The notes beneath the pieces are model-generated. The model ran no database searches and was not told where the DNA came from. It saw only the letters and a list, made by a program, of their open reading frames with translations. A stretch of 64,000 nucleotides of DNA, taken from positions 2,650,501-2,714,500 of the forward strand of contig NZ_CP131914.1 of NCBI RefSeq assembly GCF_040529045.1. The letters are read 5' to 3'. Positions 1 through 8,125 of the stretch are shown here, piece after piece. The stretch is from Xanthomonas indica. Lineage in GTDB: Bacteria; Pseudomonadota; Gammaproteobacteria; Xanthomonadales; Xanthomonadaceae. Within the stretch, counting starts at the first letter, position 1. Each line of letters begins with the position of its first letter. Position numbers and translations under genes: made by a program.

Positions 1-504
1 CTGCAGGCGGTGGTGCTGCGGATGAGCTGCATCTATGGCCCGCACCAGTGCGGCAACGAGGACCAGGGCTGGGTCGCGCACTTCCTGATCCGCGCGTTGC
101 AGCAGCAGCCGATCACCGTGTACGGCGATGGCCGCCAGGTCCGCGACCTGCTGTTCGTCGACGACCTGGTGGAGGCGTTCCTGCAGTGCCAGGCGCAGAT
201 GCCGCGGCTGTCCGGGCGGGCGTTCAACATGGGCGGCGGGCCGGCCAATGCCGCCAGCCTGCGCGAGGTGCTGCGGCGGATCGAGGTCCTGGTCGGCCAT
301 CGCCTGGAACTGGCGCACGCCGCGCCGCGGGTCGGCGACCAGCGCTACTACGTCTCCGACACCCGCGCCTTCGCCGCGACCACCGGCTGGTCGCCTCGCG
401 TCGGCGCCGATGCCGGCATCACCCGGCTGCACCGCTGGCTGCACACGCAGGCAGAGCGCGCCGCACCTGTTTCCCCACCGCAACGGAGGATCCACGCCGC
501 ATGA
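1..504 (+). CDS. NAD-dependent sugar epimerase/dehydratase, C-terminal part (cut by window edge)
   Basis: The reading frame is already open at base 1 and runs to a TGA at 502-504, so the N-terminal NAD-binding half lies outside. Visible pieces are typical of the C-terminal half of extended SDR nucleotide-sugar epimerases: a RMSCIYGPHQCGNEDQGW segment, then VYGDGRQVRDLLFVDDLVEA, the usual substrate-loop and 'FVDD' signature. The first segment is most like CDP-paratose 2-epimerase-type members, but the substrate cannot be fixed from half a protein. Its stop overlaps the next start (ATGA), so it is the upstream member of the sugar cluster running to 8024. Confidence 0.85.
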   Translation: MQAVVLRMSCIYGPHQCGNEDQGWVAHFLIRALQQQPITVYGDGRQVRDLLFVDDLVEAFLQCQAQMPRLSGRAFNMGGGPANAASLREVLRRIEVLVGHRLELAHAAPRVGDQRYYVSDTRAFAATTGWSPRVGADAGITRLHRWLHTQAERAAPVSPPQRRIHAA

Positions 505-1463
505 ACAGCATGCATGCCGCCGTCTTCGAAGGCCCGGGCCGCATCGTCGCCCAGCGCCAGCCACGCCCCGAACCCGCGCCGCAGCAGGTGCGGGTGCGCC
601 TGCATGGCTGCGGCGTGTGTGCGTCCAATCTGCCGGTGTGGGCCGGCCGGCCCTGGTTCGCCTATCCGTTCGAACCCGGTGCGCCCGGCCACGAAGGCTG
701 GGGCGAGGTCGACGCGGTCGGCGCCGAAGTCCGCGACTGGGCGCCGGGCGACCGCGTCGTGCTGCTGTCCGGCCGCGCCTATGCCGAGTACGACCTGGCC
801 GAACCCGACGCGCTGGTGCGCTTGCCGCCGTCGCTGTCCGGCCGCGATCTGCCCGGCGAGCCGCTGGCCTGCGCGATGAACATCCTGCGCCGCAGCGACA
901 TCCAGCCCGGCCATACCGTCGCGGTGGTCGGCGTCGGCTTCATCGGTGCGTTGCTGATCCAGTTGGCCACCGGGCTCGGCGCGCAGGTGATCGCGCTGTC
1001 GCGGCGTGAGTACGCGCTGCAGATCGCGCGCCAGTGCGGCGCCAGCGCCACGCTGGCCACCGAGGACCGGTACGCGGCGATCGGCGCGGTGCACGAACTC
1101 ACCGGCGGCAGCGGCTGCCTGCGGGTGATCGAGGCCGCAGGCGAGCAGGTCACCCTCGACATCGCCAGCGCGCTGTGCGGTGAAGGCGGGCGCCTGGTCA
1201 TCGCCGGCTACCACCAGGACGGCCCGCGCCAGGTCGACATGCAGCAGTGGAACTGGCGTGGCCTGGACGTGGTCAACGCGCACGAGCGCGATCCGCGGGT
1301 GGCGCTCCGTGGCCTGCAGGAGGCGGTGGACGCGGTCGCCGACGGGCGCCTGAATCCGTTTCCGCTGTTGACCCACCGCTATGCGCTGGATCGGCTGCCG
1401 CAGGCGTTCGCGGACATGGAGGCGCGCCCCGAGGGCTTCCTCAAAGGCGTGGTGCTGGCATGA
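501..1463 (+). CDS. Zinc-dependent medium-chain alcohol/polyol dehydrogenase-like protein
   Basis: A 320-residue medium-chain dehydrogenase. The catalytic-zinc region is visible as GCGVCASN (Cys40) and GHEGWGEV (His63-Glu64), and the Rossmann fold as VAVVGVGFIGALLIQLA near 155-172. The four-cysteine structural-zinc lobe of classical alcohol dehydrogenases is absent, which explains the short length. It probably oxidises or reduces a sugar or polyol at C-OH, NAD(P) dependent, in the cytoplasm. The start ATG at 501 overlaps the preceding stop and its own stop overlaps the next start, so it is translationally coupled in the glycan cluster. The substrate is unknown. Confidence 0.85.
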   Translation: MNSMHAAVFEGPGRIVAQRQPRPEPAPQQVRVRLHGCGVCASNLPVWAGRPWFAYPFEPGAPGHEGWGEVDAVGAEVRDWAPGDRVVLLSGRAYAEYDLAEPDALVRLPPSLSGRDLPGEPLACAMNILRRSDIQPGHTVAVVGVGFIGALLIQLATGLGAQVIALSRREYALQIARQCGASATLATEDRYAAIGAVHELTGGSGCLRVIEAAGEQVTLDIASALCGEGGRLVIAGYHQDGPRQVDMQQWNWRGLDVVNAHERDPRVALRGLQEAVDAVADGRLNPFPLLTHRYALDRLPQAFADMEARPEGFLKGVVLA

Positions 1464-2473
1464 ACGCGTGGGCGCAACCGCGTTGGCGCGCGCCGCGGCT
1501 GGGGTTCCTCGGCGTCGGCTGGATCGGCCGTGCACGCATGCGCGCCCTGGCCGACAGCGGACTGGGCCAGGTGGTGGCGATCGCCGATGCCAGCGCGACG
1601 GCGCTGCACGACGCATGCCAGGACGCACCGGCCGCCGACCTGCTGCCCGACCTGGAGGCGCTGCTGGCGCGCGAGGACCTGGACGGCGTGGTCATCGCCA
1701 CGCCCAGTGGCGCGCACGCCGCGCAGGCCGCCGCGGCCCTGCAGCGCGGCCTGGCGGTGTTCTGCCAGAAACCGCTGACCCGCACCGCCGCCGAAGCCGA
1801 GCAGGTGCTGGCGCTGGCGCAACGCCACGACCGCCTGCTCGCGGTGGATTTCAGCTACCGCTTCGCCAAGGGCATGGCGACGCTGCGCGAGCAGATCGCG
1901 CAGGGCGCACTGGGCGAGGTGTTCGCGATCGACCTGCTGTTCCACAACGCCTACGGCCCGGACAAGGACTGGTTCTACGACATCGCCCGTTCCGGCGGCG
2001 GCTGCGTGATGGACCTGGGCATCCATCTGCTGGATCTGGCGATGTGGCTGACCGGCAGCGGCGGCCATCACGACTTACAGGCGGCGCTGTACGCGCAAGG
2101 CCGGCCGCTGACCCGGCCGGTGCAGCAGGTGGAGGACTACGCCTGCGCGCAGTGGCGCATGGACAACGGCGCCAGCGTGCGCATGGCCTGTTCCTGGCGC
2201 CTGCCGGCCGGCTGCGATGCGGTGATCCAGGCGCATGTGTACGGCACCGGTGGCGGCGCGGCGCTGCGCAATGTCGACGGCTCGTTCTTCGACTTCACCG
2301 TGGACCGCTTCGACGGCACGCGCTGCGAGCGCCTGGCCTCGCCACCGGACGCCTGGGGCGGGCGCGCGTTGCTGGACTGGGCCGAGCGCCTGGGCACCGA
2401 CCCGGGTTTCGACCCGGCGGCGCTGCACCTGCTCGAAGTCGCCCGCACTGTGGATGCGCTCTATGGACGCTGA
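1460..2473 (+). CDS. Gfo/Idh/MocA family oxidoreductase
   Basis: A 337-residue protein with an N-terminal Rossmann nucleotide-binding segment (GFLGVGWIGRARMRAL, about residues 13-28) and the Gfo/Idh/MocA dimer-type C-terminal domain. The family's EKP catalytic-loop motif is present as CQKPLTRT, so the usual glutamate is a glutamine. Members oxidise, reduce or epimerise sugars and nucleotide sugars with NAD(P). Start ATG at 1460 overlaps the dehydrogenase stop by 4 bp and the end overlaps the glycosyltransferase by 11 bp. Acting with the dehydrogenase and epimerase it probably makes or remodels a sugar for the transferases downstream (inference). Confidence 0.88.
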   Translation: MNAWAQPRWRAPRLGFLGVGWIGRARMRALADSGLGQVVAIADASATALHDACQDAPAADLLPDLEALLAREDLDGVVIATPSGAHAAQAAAALQRGLAVFCQKPLTRTAAEAEQVLALAQRHDRLLAVDFSYRFAKGMATLREQIAQGALGEVFAIDLLFHNAYGPDKDWFYDIARSGGGCVMDLGIHLLDLAMWLTGSGGHHDLQAALYAQGRPLTRPVQQVEDYACAQWRMDNGASVRMACSWRLPAGCDAVIQAHVYGTGGGAALRNVDGSFFDFTVDRFDGTRCERLASPPDAWGGRALLDWAERLGTDPGFDPAALHLLEVARTVDALYGR

Positions 2474-3626
2474 GCGCCCGCTGCGGATCCTGATGACCGC
2501 CGACACCGTCGGCGGCGTGTGGCAGTACGCGCTGAGCCTGTGCCGGGTGCTGACCGCGCAGGGCGACCGGGTGGAACTGGCGACGATGGGCGCGACCCCG
2601 ACGCCGGCGCAGTGGCGCGAGGCCGCGGCGATCCAGGGGCTGCGCCTGCATGCCAGCGGCTACCGGCTGCTGTGGATGGACGATCCCTGGGCCGATGTGT
2701 CCTCGGCCGGGCGCTGGCTGCAGGCGCTGGCGGCGCAGGTGCGCCCGGATGTGGTGCATCTGAACGACTATGCGCACGGCGCCCTGGCGTGGCCTGCGCC
2801 GGTGCTGATGACCGCGCATTCCTGCGTCGGCTCCTGGTGGCAGGCGGTGCGCGGCGAGGCGCTGCCGCCCGAGTGGGATCACTACCGCGCCACGGTCGCC
2901 GCGGGTCTGGCGGCGGCCGATCACGTGGTCGCGCCGACCCAGGCGATGCTGGCCGCATTGCGCGCGCAGTACCCGCTGGACGTGCCGTGCAGCGTGATTG
3001 CCAATGGCACCGCGCCGCTGTCGCGGCCGGTGCCAGCCAGCGCCAAGCGGCCCCTGGTGCTGGCGGCAGGACGGCTGTGGGACGAGGCGAAGAATCTGCG
3101 CACGCTGGCCGCGGTGGCGCCGCAGCTGCCCTGGGCGCTGCGCATCGCCGGGCAAGCGGCGCACCCGGACGGCGGCACCGCGGCGATCGCGCCGGCGTTG
3201 CGGTTGGGCCAGCTGCCGCCGTCGCGTCTGCGTCGCTGGATGGCCCGCGCCAGCGTGTATGCGCTGCCGGCGCGCTACGAGCCGTTCGGGCTGTCGGCGC
3301 TGGAAGCGGCGCAGGCCGGCTGCGCCCTGGTGCTGGGCGACATCCCCAGCCTGCGCGAGGTCTGGGGCGATGCGGCGTTGTATGTCGCGCCGGACGACGC
3401 ACGGGCGCTGACGGCGCAGTTGCAGCGCCTGATCGGCGATCCGCTGCTGCGGCAGCGCATGGCCCGGCGCGCGGTTGCGCAGGCGCAGCGCTATACCGCC
3501 ACCGCCATGGCCGCGGCCTATCGCCAGCGTTACCGGGCGCTGGTCGCGCATCGCGGCGCGCCCCGCGCGGCCGGACGCGCCGGCGCGCCGGTCCCCCTGC
3601 TGTCCTCGATCGGAGTCGGTGCATGA
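2463..3626 (+). CDS. GT4-family glycosyltransferase
   Basis: A 387-residue GT-B glycosyltransferase. The N-terminal domain begins ILMTADTVGGVWQYALSL, the acceptor-side start seen in GT4 enzymes. The C-terminal domain has LVLAAGRLWDEAKNL followed by the donor-binding EPFGLSALEAAQAGCALV, whose E-x7-E arrangement is the GT4 signature. It should transfer a sugar from a nucleotide-sugar donor in the cytoplasm; donor and acceptor are not predictable. ATG at 2463 lies inside the end of the preceding gene and the stop overlaps the next ATG, showing tight coupling with the cluster. Confidence 0.9.
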   Translation: MDAERPLRILMTADTVGGVWQYALSLCRVLTAQGDRVELATMGATPTPAQWREAAAIQGLRLHASGYRLLWMDDPWADVSSAGRWLQALAAQVRPDVVHLNDYAHGALAWPAPVLMTAHSCVGSWWQAVRGEALPPEWDHYRATVAAGLAAADHVVAPTQAMLAALRAQYPLDVPCSVIANGTAPLSRPVPASAKRPLVLAAGRLWDEAKNLRTLAAVAPQLPWALRIAGQAAHPDGGTAAIAPALRLGQLPPSRLRRWMARASVYALPARYEPFGLSALEAAQAGCALVLGDIPSLREVWGDAALYVAPDDARALTAQLQRLIGDPLLRQRMARRAVAQAQRYTATAMAAAYRQRYRALVAHRGAPRAAGRAGAPVPLLSSIGVGA

Positions 3627-4747
3627 AATTCGTGCTGTTCTATCACTCGCTGGTGTCGGACTGGAACCACGGCAACGCGCATTTCCTGCGTGGCATCGTC
3701 GCCGAACTGCAGGCGCGCGGGCATGCGCTGGCGGTGTACGAGCCACACGACAGCTGGAGCCGTGCGCAACTGCAGGCGGAGGAGGGCGAGGCGCCGTTGC
3801 AGGCCTTCGCCGATGCCTTTCCGCACCTGCGCAGCACGCGCTACGACCTGGCCACGCTGGATCTGGCGCAGGTGCTGGACGGCGCAGACGTGGTGCTGGT
3901 GCACGAATGGAACGCGCCGGCGTTGATCGCGCGGATCGGCCGCGAGGCGCCGCCCGGATGCCGCGTGTTGTTCCACGACACCCACCACCGTTCGGTCAGC
4001 GCCCCCGACGAGATGGCGCGGTTCGATCTGTCCGACTACGACGGCGTGCTCGCCTTCGGCGAAGCGGTGCGCCAGCAGTATCTGCGCCACGGCTGGAGCC
4101 GGCGCGTGTGGACCTGGCACGAGGCGGCGGATCTGCGCGTGTTCCAGCCGCAGCTCGGGCAGGCGCCGCAGGGCGATCTGCTGTGGATCGGCAACTGGGG
4201 CGACGACGAGCGCGCGCAGGAACTGGACACGTTCCTGATCCAGCCGGTACGGCGGCTGCGCCTGCGCGCTCGCATCCACGGCGTGCGCTATCCGCCGCAG
4301 GCCTTGCAGGCGCTGGCCGAGGCCGGCATCGACTATGCCGGCTGGCTGCCAAACCATCGCGCGCCGCAGGCGTTCGCGCATTTCCGCGTCACCGTGCACG
4401 TGCCGCGGCGACCGTATGTGCGCGCGCTGCCCGGCATCCCCACGATCCGCGTGTTCGAGGCGCTGGCCTGCGGCATCCCGCTGGTCTGTGCGCCGTGGGA
4501 CGACGTCGAGCAGTTGTTCACGCCCGGGCGCGATTACCTGGTGGCGCGCGACGGCGCGCAGATGCAGCGCCACCTGCACGACGTGCTGCACGACGCCGAG
4601 CTGGCCGCGGCGCTGCGCATGCACGGCCTGCACACCATCCGCACCCGCCACAGCTGCGCGCACCGCGTCGACGAACTGCTGGCGGTGCTCGCCGAACTCG
4701 ACGCGCCCGCCGCGCACCACGACCACCGGAGCCTCAGTCATGCCTAG
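3623..4747 (+). CDS. CgeB-like glycosyltransferase (first of three)
   Basis: A 374-residue GT-B-type protein. The N-terminus MKFVLFYHSLVSDWNHGNAH and the C-terminal donor-site stretch IPTIRVFEALACGIPLVCAP, followed by LFTPGRDYLV, match the CgeB/DUF3880-like glycosyltransferase group ('RVFEALACG' then a '.F.PG.D' loop). It starts in a 4-bp ATGA overlap with the GT4 gene and runs 8 bp into the next gene. The following two genes are distant paralogues in tandem. Likely role: stepwise addition of sugars to a glycan or small glycoside; the acceptor is unknown. Confidence 0.85.
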   Translation: MKFVLFYHSLVSDWNHGNAHFLRGIVAELQARGHALAVYEPHDSWSRAQLQAEEGEAPLQAFADAFPHLRSTRYDLATLDLAQVLDGADVVLVHEWNAPALIARIGREAPPGCRVLFHDTHHRSVSAPDEMARFDLSDYDGVLAFGEAVRQQYLRHGWSRRVWTWHEAADLRVFQPQLGQAPQGDLLWIGNWGDDERAQELDTFLIQPVRRLRLRARIHGVRYPPQALQALAEAGIDYAGWLPNHRAPQAFAHFRVTVHVPRRPYVRALPGIPTIRVFEALACGIPLVCAPWDDVEQLFTPGRDYLVARDGAQMQRHLHDVLHDAELAAALRMHGLHTIRTRHSCAHRVDELLAVLAELDAPAAHHDHRSLSHA

Positions 4748-5831
4748 CCCGTTGCAGATCGCCTTCTTCGGTTCCAGCCTGGTGTCCTCGTACTGGAACG
4801 GCGCCGCCACCTATTACCGCGGCCTGCTGCACGCGCTGGCGCAGCGCGGCCACCGCATCCACTTCTTCGAGCCCGATGCGTTCGGGCGCCAGCAGCACCG
4901 CGACATCGACGATCCGGACTGGGCGCAGGTCACCGTGTATCCCGGGGCCGCCGAAGCCGATGCGGCGCGCGCACTGGAGCAGGCACGCGGCGCCGACGTG
5001 GTGGTCAAGGCCAGCGGCGTCGGCGTGTTCGATGCGTTCCTGGAGCGCGAGGTGCTGGGCCTGCGCTCGCCGCGCACCCAGGTGCTGTTCTGGGACGTGG
5101 ACGCGCCGGCGACGCTGGAGCGGGTGCAGGCCGATGCGGACGATCCGTTCCGCGCGCAGATCCCGCGCTACGACCTGGTGCTGACCTACGGCGGCGGGCC
5201 GCGCGTGGTGGCGGCGTATCGTGCGCTGGGCGCAGCCGAGTGCGTGCCGATCTACAACGCACTGGACCCCCTGAGCCACCACCCGGCGCCGGCGCAGGCG
5301 GGGTTCGCCGCCGACCTGGGCTTTCTCGGCAATCGGCTACCGGACCGCGAGGCGCGGGTGCGGCAGTTCTTCCTGGAACCGGCGCGGCGCCTGCCGCAGG
5401 CGCGCTTCCTGCTCGGCGGCAGCGGCTGGGACGATGCGCTGCCGGACAACATGCGCACGCTCGGTCACGTGTCCACGCGCGACCACAACGCCTTCAACTG
5501 CAGCGTGCGGATGGTGCTCAACGTCAACCGCGACAGCATGGCGCGCTTCGGCTGGTCGCCGCCGACCCGGGTGTTCGAGGCGGCCGGTGCCGGCGCCTGC
5601 CTGATCGTCGATGCCTGGGAAGGCATCGAGGCGTTCCTCGAACCGCAGCGCGAGGTGCTGGTCGCGCACGACAGCGAACAGGTGGCGCGCTACCTGCAAC
5701 GCATCGATGCCACGCAGGCGCAGGCGATCGGCGCGCGGGCGCGGCAACGCCTGTTGCGCGATCACACCTACACGCACCGTGCGCGCGAGGTGGAAGCCCT
5801 GCTGGATGCGCGCCAGCGGGAGGCGGCGTGA
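4740..5831 (+). CDS. CgeB-like glycosyltransferase (second of three)
   Basis: A 363-residue protein of the CgeB/DUF3880-like group. The N-terminus IAFFGSSLVSSYWNGAATYY keeps the small-residue loop near the donor site. The C-terminal half has SPPTRVFEAAGAGACLIVDA, then FLEPQREVLVAHDSEQV, the classical CgeB ending. It is clearly related to the genes before and after, but diverged enough that a different linkage is likely. The start overlaps the preceding gene by 8 bp, and the stop TGA shares one base with the next ATG (TGATG), indicating translational coupling. Confidence 0.87.
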   Translation: MPSPLQIAFFGSSLVSSYWNGAATYYRGLLHALAQRGHRIHFFEPDAFGRQQHRDIDDPDWAQVTVYPGAAEADAARALEQARGADVVVKASGVGVFDAFLEREVLGLRSPRTQVLFWDVDAPATLERVQADADDPFRAQIPRYDLVLTYGGGPRVVAAYRALGAAECVPIYNALDPLSHHPAPAQAGFAADLGFLGNRLPDREARVRQFFLEPARRLPQARFLLGGSGWDDALPDNMRTLGHVSTRDHNAFNCSVRMVLNVNRDSMARFGWSPPTRVFEAAGAGACLIVDAWEGIEAFLEPQREVLVAHDSEQVARYLQRIDATQAQAIGARARQRLLRDHTYTHRAREVEALLDARQREAA

Positions 5832-6949
5832 TGGCCGCGCGCGACATCGTCATCCTCGGCCTGAGCTTGCGCTCGTCGTGGGGCAACGGCCACGCCACCA
5901 CCTACCGGGGACTGATCGCCGCGCTGCAGGCGCGTGGCGACCGCGTGGTGTTCCTGGAGCGCGACGTGCCGTGGTACGCCGAGCACCAGGATCCGCCGGC
6001 GCAGTTGCCGTGCGCGCCGGTGCTGTATGCCAGCCTCGAGGAACTGCAGGATCGGCACGCCGCCGCGATCGCCGCGGCCGATTTGGTGATCGTGGGCTCC
6101 TACGTGCCCGACGGCATCGCGGTGGGCGCGTGGGTACAGCAGACCGCGCGCGGCGTGGTCGGCTTCTACGACATCGACACGCCGGTGACCCTGGCGGCGC
6201 TGCAGCGCGGCGACTGCGCCTACCTGTCGCCGGCGCTGGTTCCGCACTACGACCTGTATCTGTCCTTCACCGGCGGCCCGACCCTGCAACGGTTGGAACG
6301 CGTCTACGGCGCGCCGCGCGCCGTGCCGCTGTACTGCGCGTTCGACCCGGAGCAATACCGACCGCAGCCGCAGGCGCACCGCTACGACCTGGGCTACATG
6401 GGCACCTACAGCGACGACCGGCAGCCGCCGCTGGAGCGGCTGTTGCTGCAGCCGGCGATGGCCTGGCCGCAGGGCCGTTTCGTGGTCGCCGGCCCCCTGT
6501 ATCCGCCGCATCTGGTCTGGCCGGACAACGTGCAGCGCTGCGAGCACCTGCCGCCGGCGCAGCACGGCGCCTTCTACAACCAACAGCGCTTCACCCTCAA
6601 TCTGACCCGCGCCGACATGGTGCTGGCGGGCTGGTCGCCGAGCGTGCGCCTGTTCGAAGCGGCGGCCTGCGCCACCCCGATCATTTCCGATGCATGGGAC
6701 GGGCTGGAGACGCTGTTCGCGCCCGGCAAGGACATCCTGATCGCGCGGCGCACGTCCGAGGTGCTGGGCTGGATCCGCGAGCTGCCCGAGGCGCAGCGCG
6801 TGGCGATCGGCGAGGCAGGGCGCCGCCGCGTGCTCGCCGAACACACCGCCGCGCATCGCGCGCAGACCCTGCACGATGCCCTCGACCGCGTCGCCGACGC
6901 GGCGACCACGTTCACCCCCGCCAGGAGCGCTCCCCATGCCCTCGCATGA
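5831..6949 (+). CDS. CgeB-like glycosyltransferase (third of three)
   Basis: A 372-residue protein, third member of the tandem CgeB-like set. It starts MAARDIVILGLSLRSSWGNG, and the donor-site region is SPSVRLFEAAACATPIISDA followed by LFAPGKDILIARRTSEV. Compared with the second copy, the central GFYDIDTPVTL segment matches its FWDVDAPATL, so both share the acceptor-domain architecture. The gene overlaps the preceding stop by one base and runs 14 bp into the small acidic protein gene. The function is inferred only at the level of nucleotide-sugar-dependent transfer. Confidence 0.87.
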   Translation: MAARDIVILGLSLRSSWGNGHATTYRGLIAALQARGDRVVFLERDVPWYAEHQDPPAQLPCAPVLYASLEELQDRHAAAIAAADLVIVGSYVPDGIAVGAWVQQTARGVVGFYDIDTPVTLAALQRGDCAYLSPALVPHYDLYLSFTGGPTLQRLERVYGAPRAVPLYCAFDPEQYRPQPQAHRYDLGYMGTYSDDRQPPLERLLLQPAMAWPQGRFVVAGPLYPPHLVWPDNVQRCEHLPPAQHGAFYNQQRFTLNLTRADMVLAGWSPSVRLFEAAACATPIISDAWDGLETLFAPGKDILIARRTSEVLGWIRELPEAQRVAIGEAGRRRVLAEHTAAHRAQTLHDALDRVADAATTFTPARSAPHALA

Positions 6950-7208
6950 CGCCAGGACCACCACCGATCACGACGAAATCCGCCGCTGGGCCGAGGCCCG
7001 CGGCGGCCGCCCGGCCAGCGTGCGCGGCACCGAAGCCGACGAGGACGCCGGCGTGCTGCGCATCCTGTTCCGCGACGATGCGGCGCTGGAGGAGATCAGC
7101 TGGGACGACTTCTTCGACAAGTTCGAAGAAGAGGAACTGGCCTTCCTGTACCAGGAGAAGACCAGCGACGGCAGCCAGAGCCGCTTCTTCAAGTTGGTCA
7201 ACCGCTGA
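6936..7208 (+). CDS. Small conserved acidic protein
   Basis: A 90-residue acidic cytoplasmic protein with no signal peptide or membrane segment. It has a recognisable pattern: HDEIRRWAEARGGRPA near the N-terminus, GVLRILF in the middle, and EISWDDFFDKFEEEELAFLY near the C-terminus. Short proteins of this pattern are sometimes labelled as 1,4-alpha-glucan branching enzyme in databases, but it is far too short to be that enzyme, so I do not assign the activity. The ATG at 6936 lies inside the end of the third CgeB-like gene, so it is translated with the cluster and may be an accessory factor for it. Confidence 0.7.
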   Translation: MPSHDARTTTDHDEIRRWAEARGGRPASVRGTEADEDAGVLRILFRDDAALEEISWDDFFDKFEEEELAFLYQEKTSDGSQSRFFKLVNR

Positions 7209-7244
7209 ACCGCGGGACGCCAGGTTTCCCGGGAGGGTCCGTCC

Positions 7245-8024
7245 ATGCACTCCGCCGTTCCGTCCGCCGATCCCGCCGACCCGATCCAGGCGCTGGGGCC
7301 GTGGTTCCACAACCTGCACCTGCCAGATGGCCGCCAGACCTTGCCGGCGCATCCGTACGGCGACTTCCCGGCCTGCAAGTGGAGGCAGATGGCCGCACAT
7401 ATCCCGGCCGATCTGCAGGGCTGGCGGGTGCTGGACATCGGCTGCAACGCCGGCTTCTACAGCTTCGAGCTGGCCAGGCGCGGCGCCGAGGTGGTGGCGA
7501 TCGACATGAATCCGCACTACCTGCGGCAGGCGCGTTGGGCGGCGCAACAGTTCGGTCTGGAGCGGCGCGTGCGGTTCCGGCAGATGCAGCTGTACGATCT
7601 GGCGCGCGAAGCCGAGCAGTACGACCTGGTGTGGCTGATGGGCGTGCTGTACCACCTGCGGCATCCGCTGCTGGCGCTGGATATCGTGCGGCGCCTGTGC
7701 CGCCGCGCCCTGGTGCTGCAGACCATGACCATGCCGGGCGAGGCGGTGTATCCGGCGCCGCGCGACATCGGCATGCTCGAGCGCAGCCTGATGTGCGAAC
7801 CGGGCTGGCCGAAGATGGCCTTCATCGAGCATCGCCTGGCCGACGACCCGACCAACTGGTGGGCACCGAACCACGCCGGCGTGGAGGCCATGCTGCGCAG
7901 TGCCGGATTTGCCGTGGACGCGCGCATCGCCGAGGAAACCTACCTGTGCCGGCCGCAGTCGCGGCCGCCGGGGCAGGTGGCGCCGATCGAGGACGAGTTG
8001 CGCGCGGCCTGCGGCCTGCCGTAG
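7245..8024 (+). CDS. SAM-dependent methyltransferase (TIGR04290-like)
   Basis: A 259-residue class I methyltransferase. Motif I is VLDIGCNAGFYSFELARRGA (about 62-81), followed by VVAIDMNPHYLRQA (motif II) and the acidic YDLVWLMGVLYHLRHP (motif IV region). The overall layout, including the late TNWWAPNH segment, resembles CmoB-like methyltransferases of the TIGR04290 type, which as far as I recall tend to lie beside oligosaccharide genes. It closes the plus-strand sugar cluster, 36 bp after the small acidic protein, and probably methylates a sugar or the finished glycoside. The acceptor is unknown. Confidence 0.85.
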   Translation: MHSAVPSADPADPIQALGPWFHNLHLPDGRQTLPAHPYGDFPACKWRQMAAHIPADLQGWRVLDIGCNAGFYSFELARRGAEVVAIDMNPHYLRQARWAAQQFGLERRVRFRQMQLYDLAREAEQYDLVWLMGVLYHLRHPLLALDIVRRLCRRALVLQTMTMPGEAVYPAPRDIGMLERSLMCEPGWPKMAFIEHRLADDPTNWWAPNHAGVEAMLRSAGFAVDARIAEETYLCRPQSRPPGQVAPIEDELRAACGLP

Positions 8025-8054
8025 AGCCTGCCGAGTTGACGTCGGGCAGCCTGC

Positions 8055-8078
8055 TGTAGGAGCGGCTTCAGCCGCGAG
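8055..8078. repeat. Single copy of the TGTAGGAGCGGCTTCAGCCGCGAG element
   Basis: A 24-bp element between two convergent genes (methyltransferase and sigma-54 activator). Its core GCGGCTTCAGCCGC is itself an imperfect palindrome. The same 24 bp occurs twice, head to head, at 41383-41449, so it is a dispersed REP-type element. The position suggests a role at transcript ends. Confidence 0.75.
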
Positions 8079-8125
8079 GCGCTGACACATTGAGATGCGG
8101 CCACCGTGCCGCGGTGCCCCGGCGA

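Noticed and set aside
6936-7208. Branching-enzyme label for the 90-residue protein
   Set aside because: Glucan branching enzymes are several hundred residues with a GH13 barrel; nothing of that is present.
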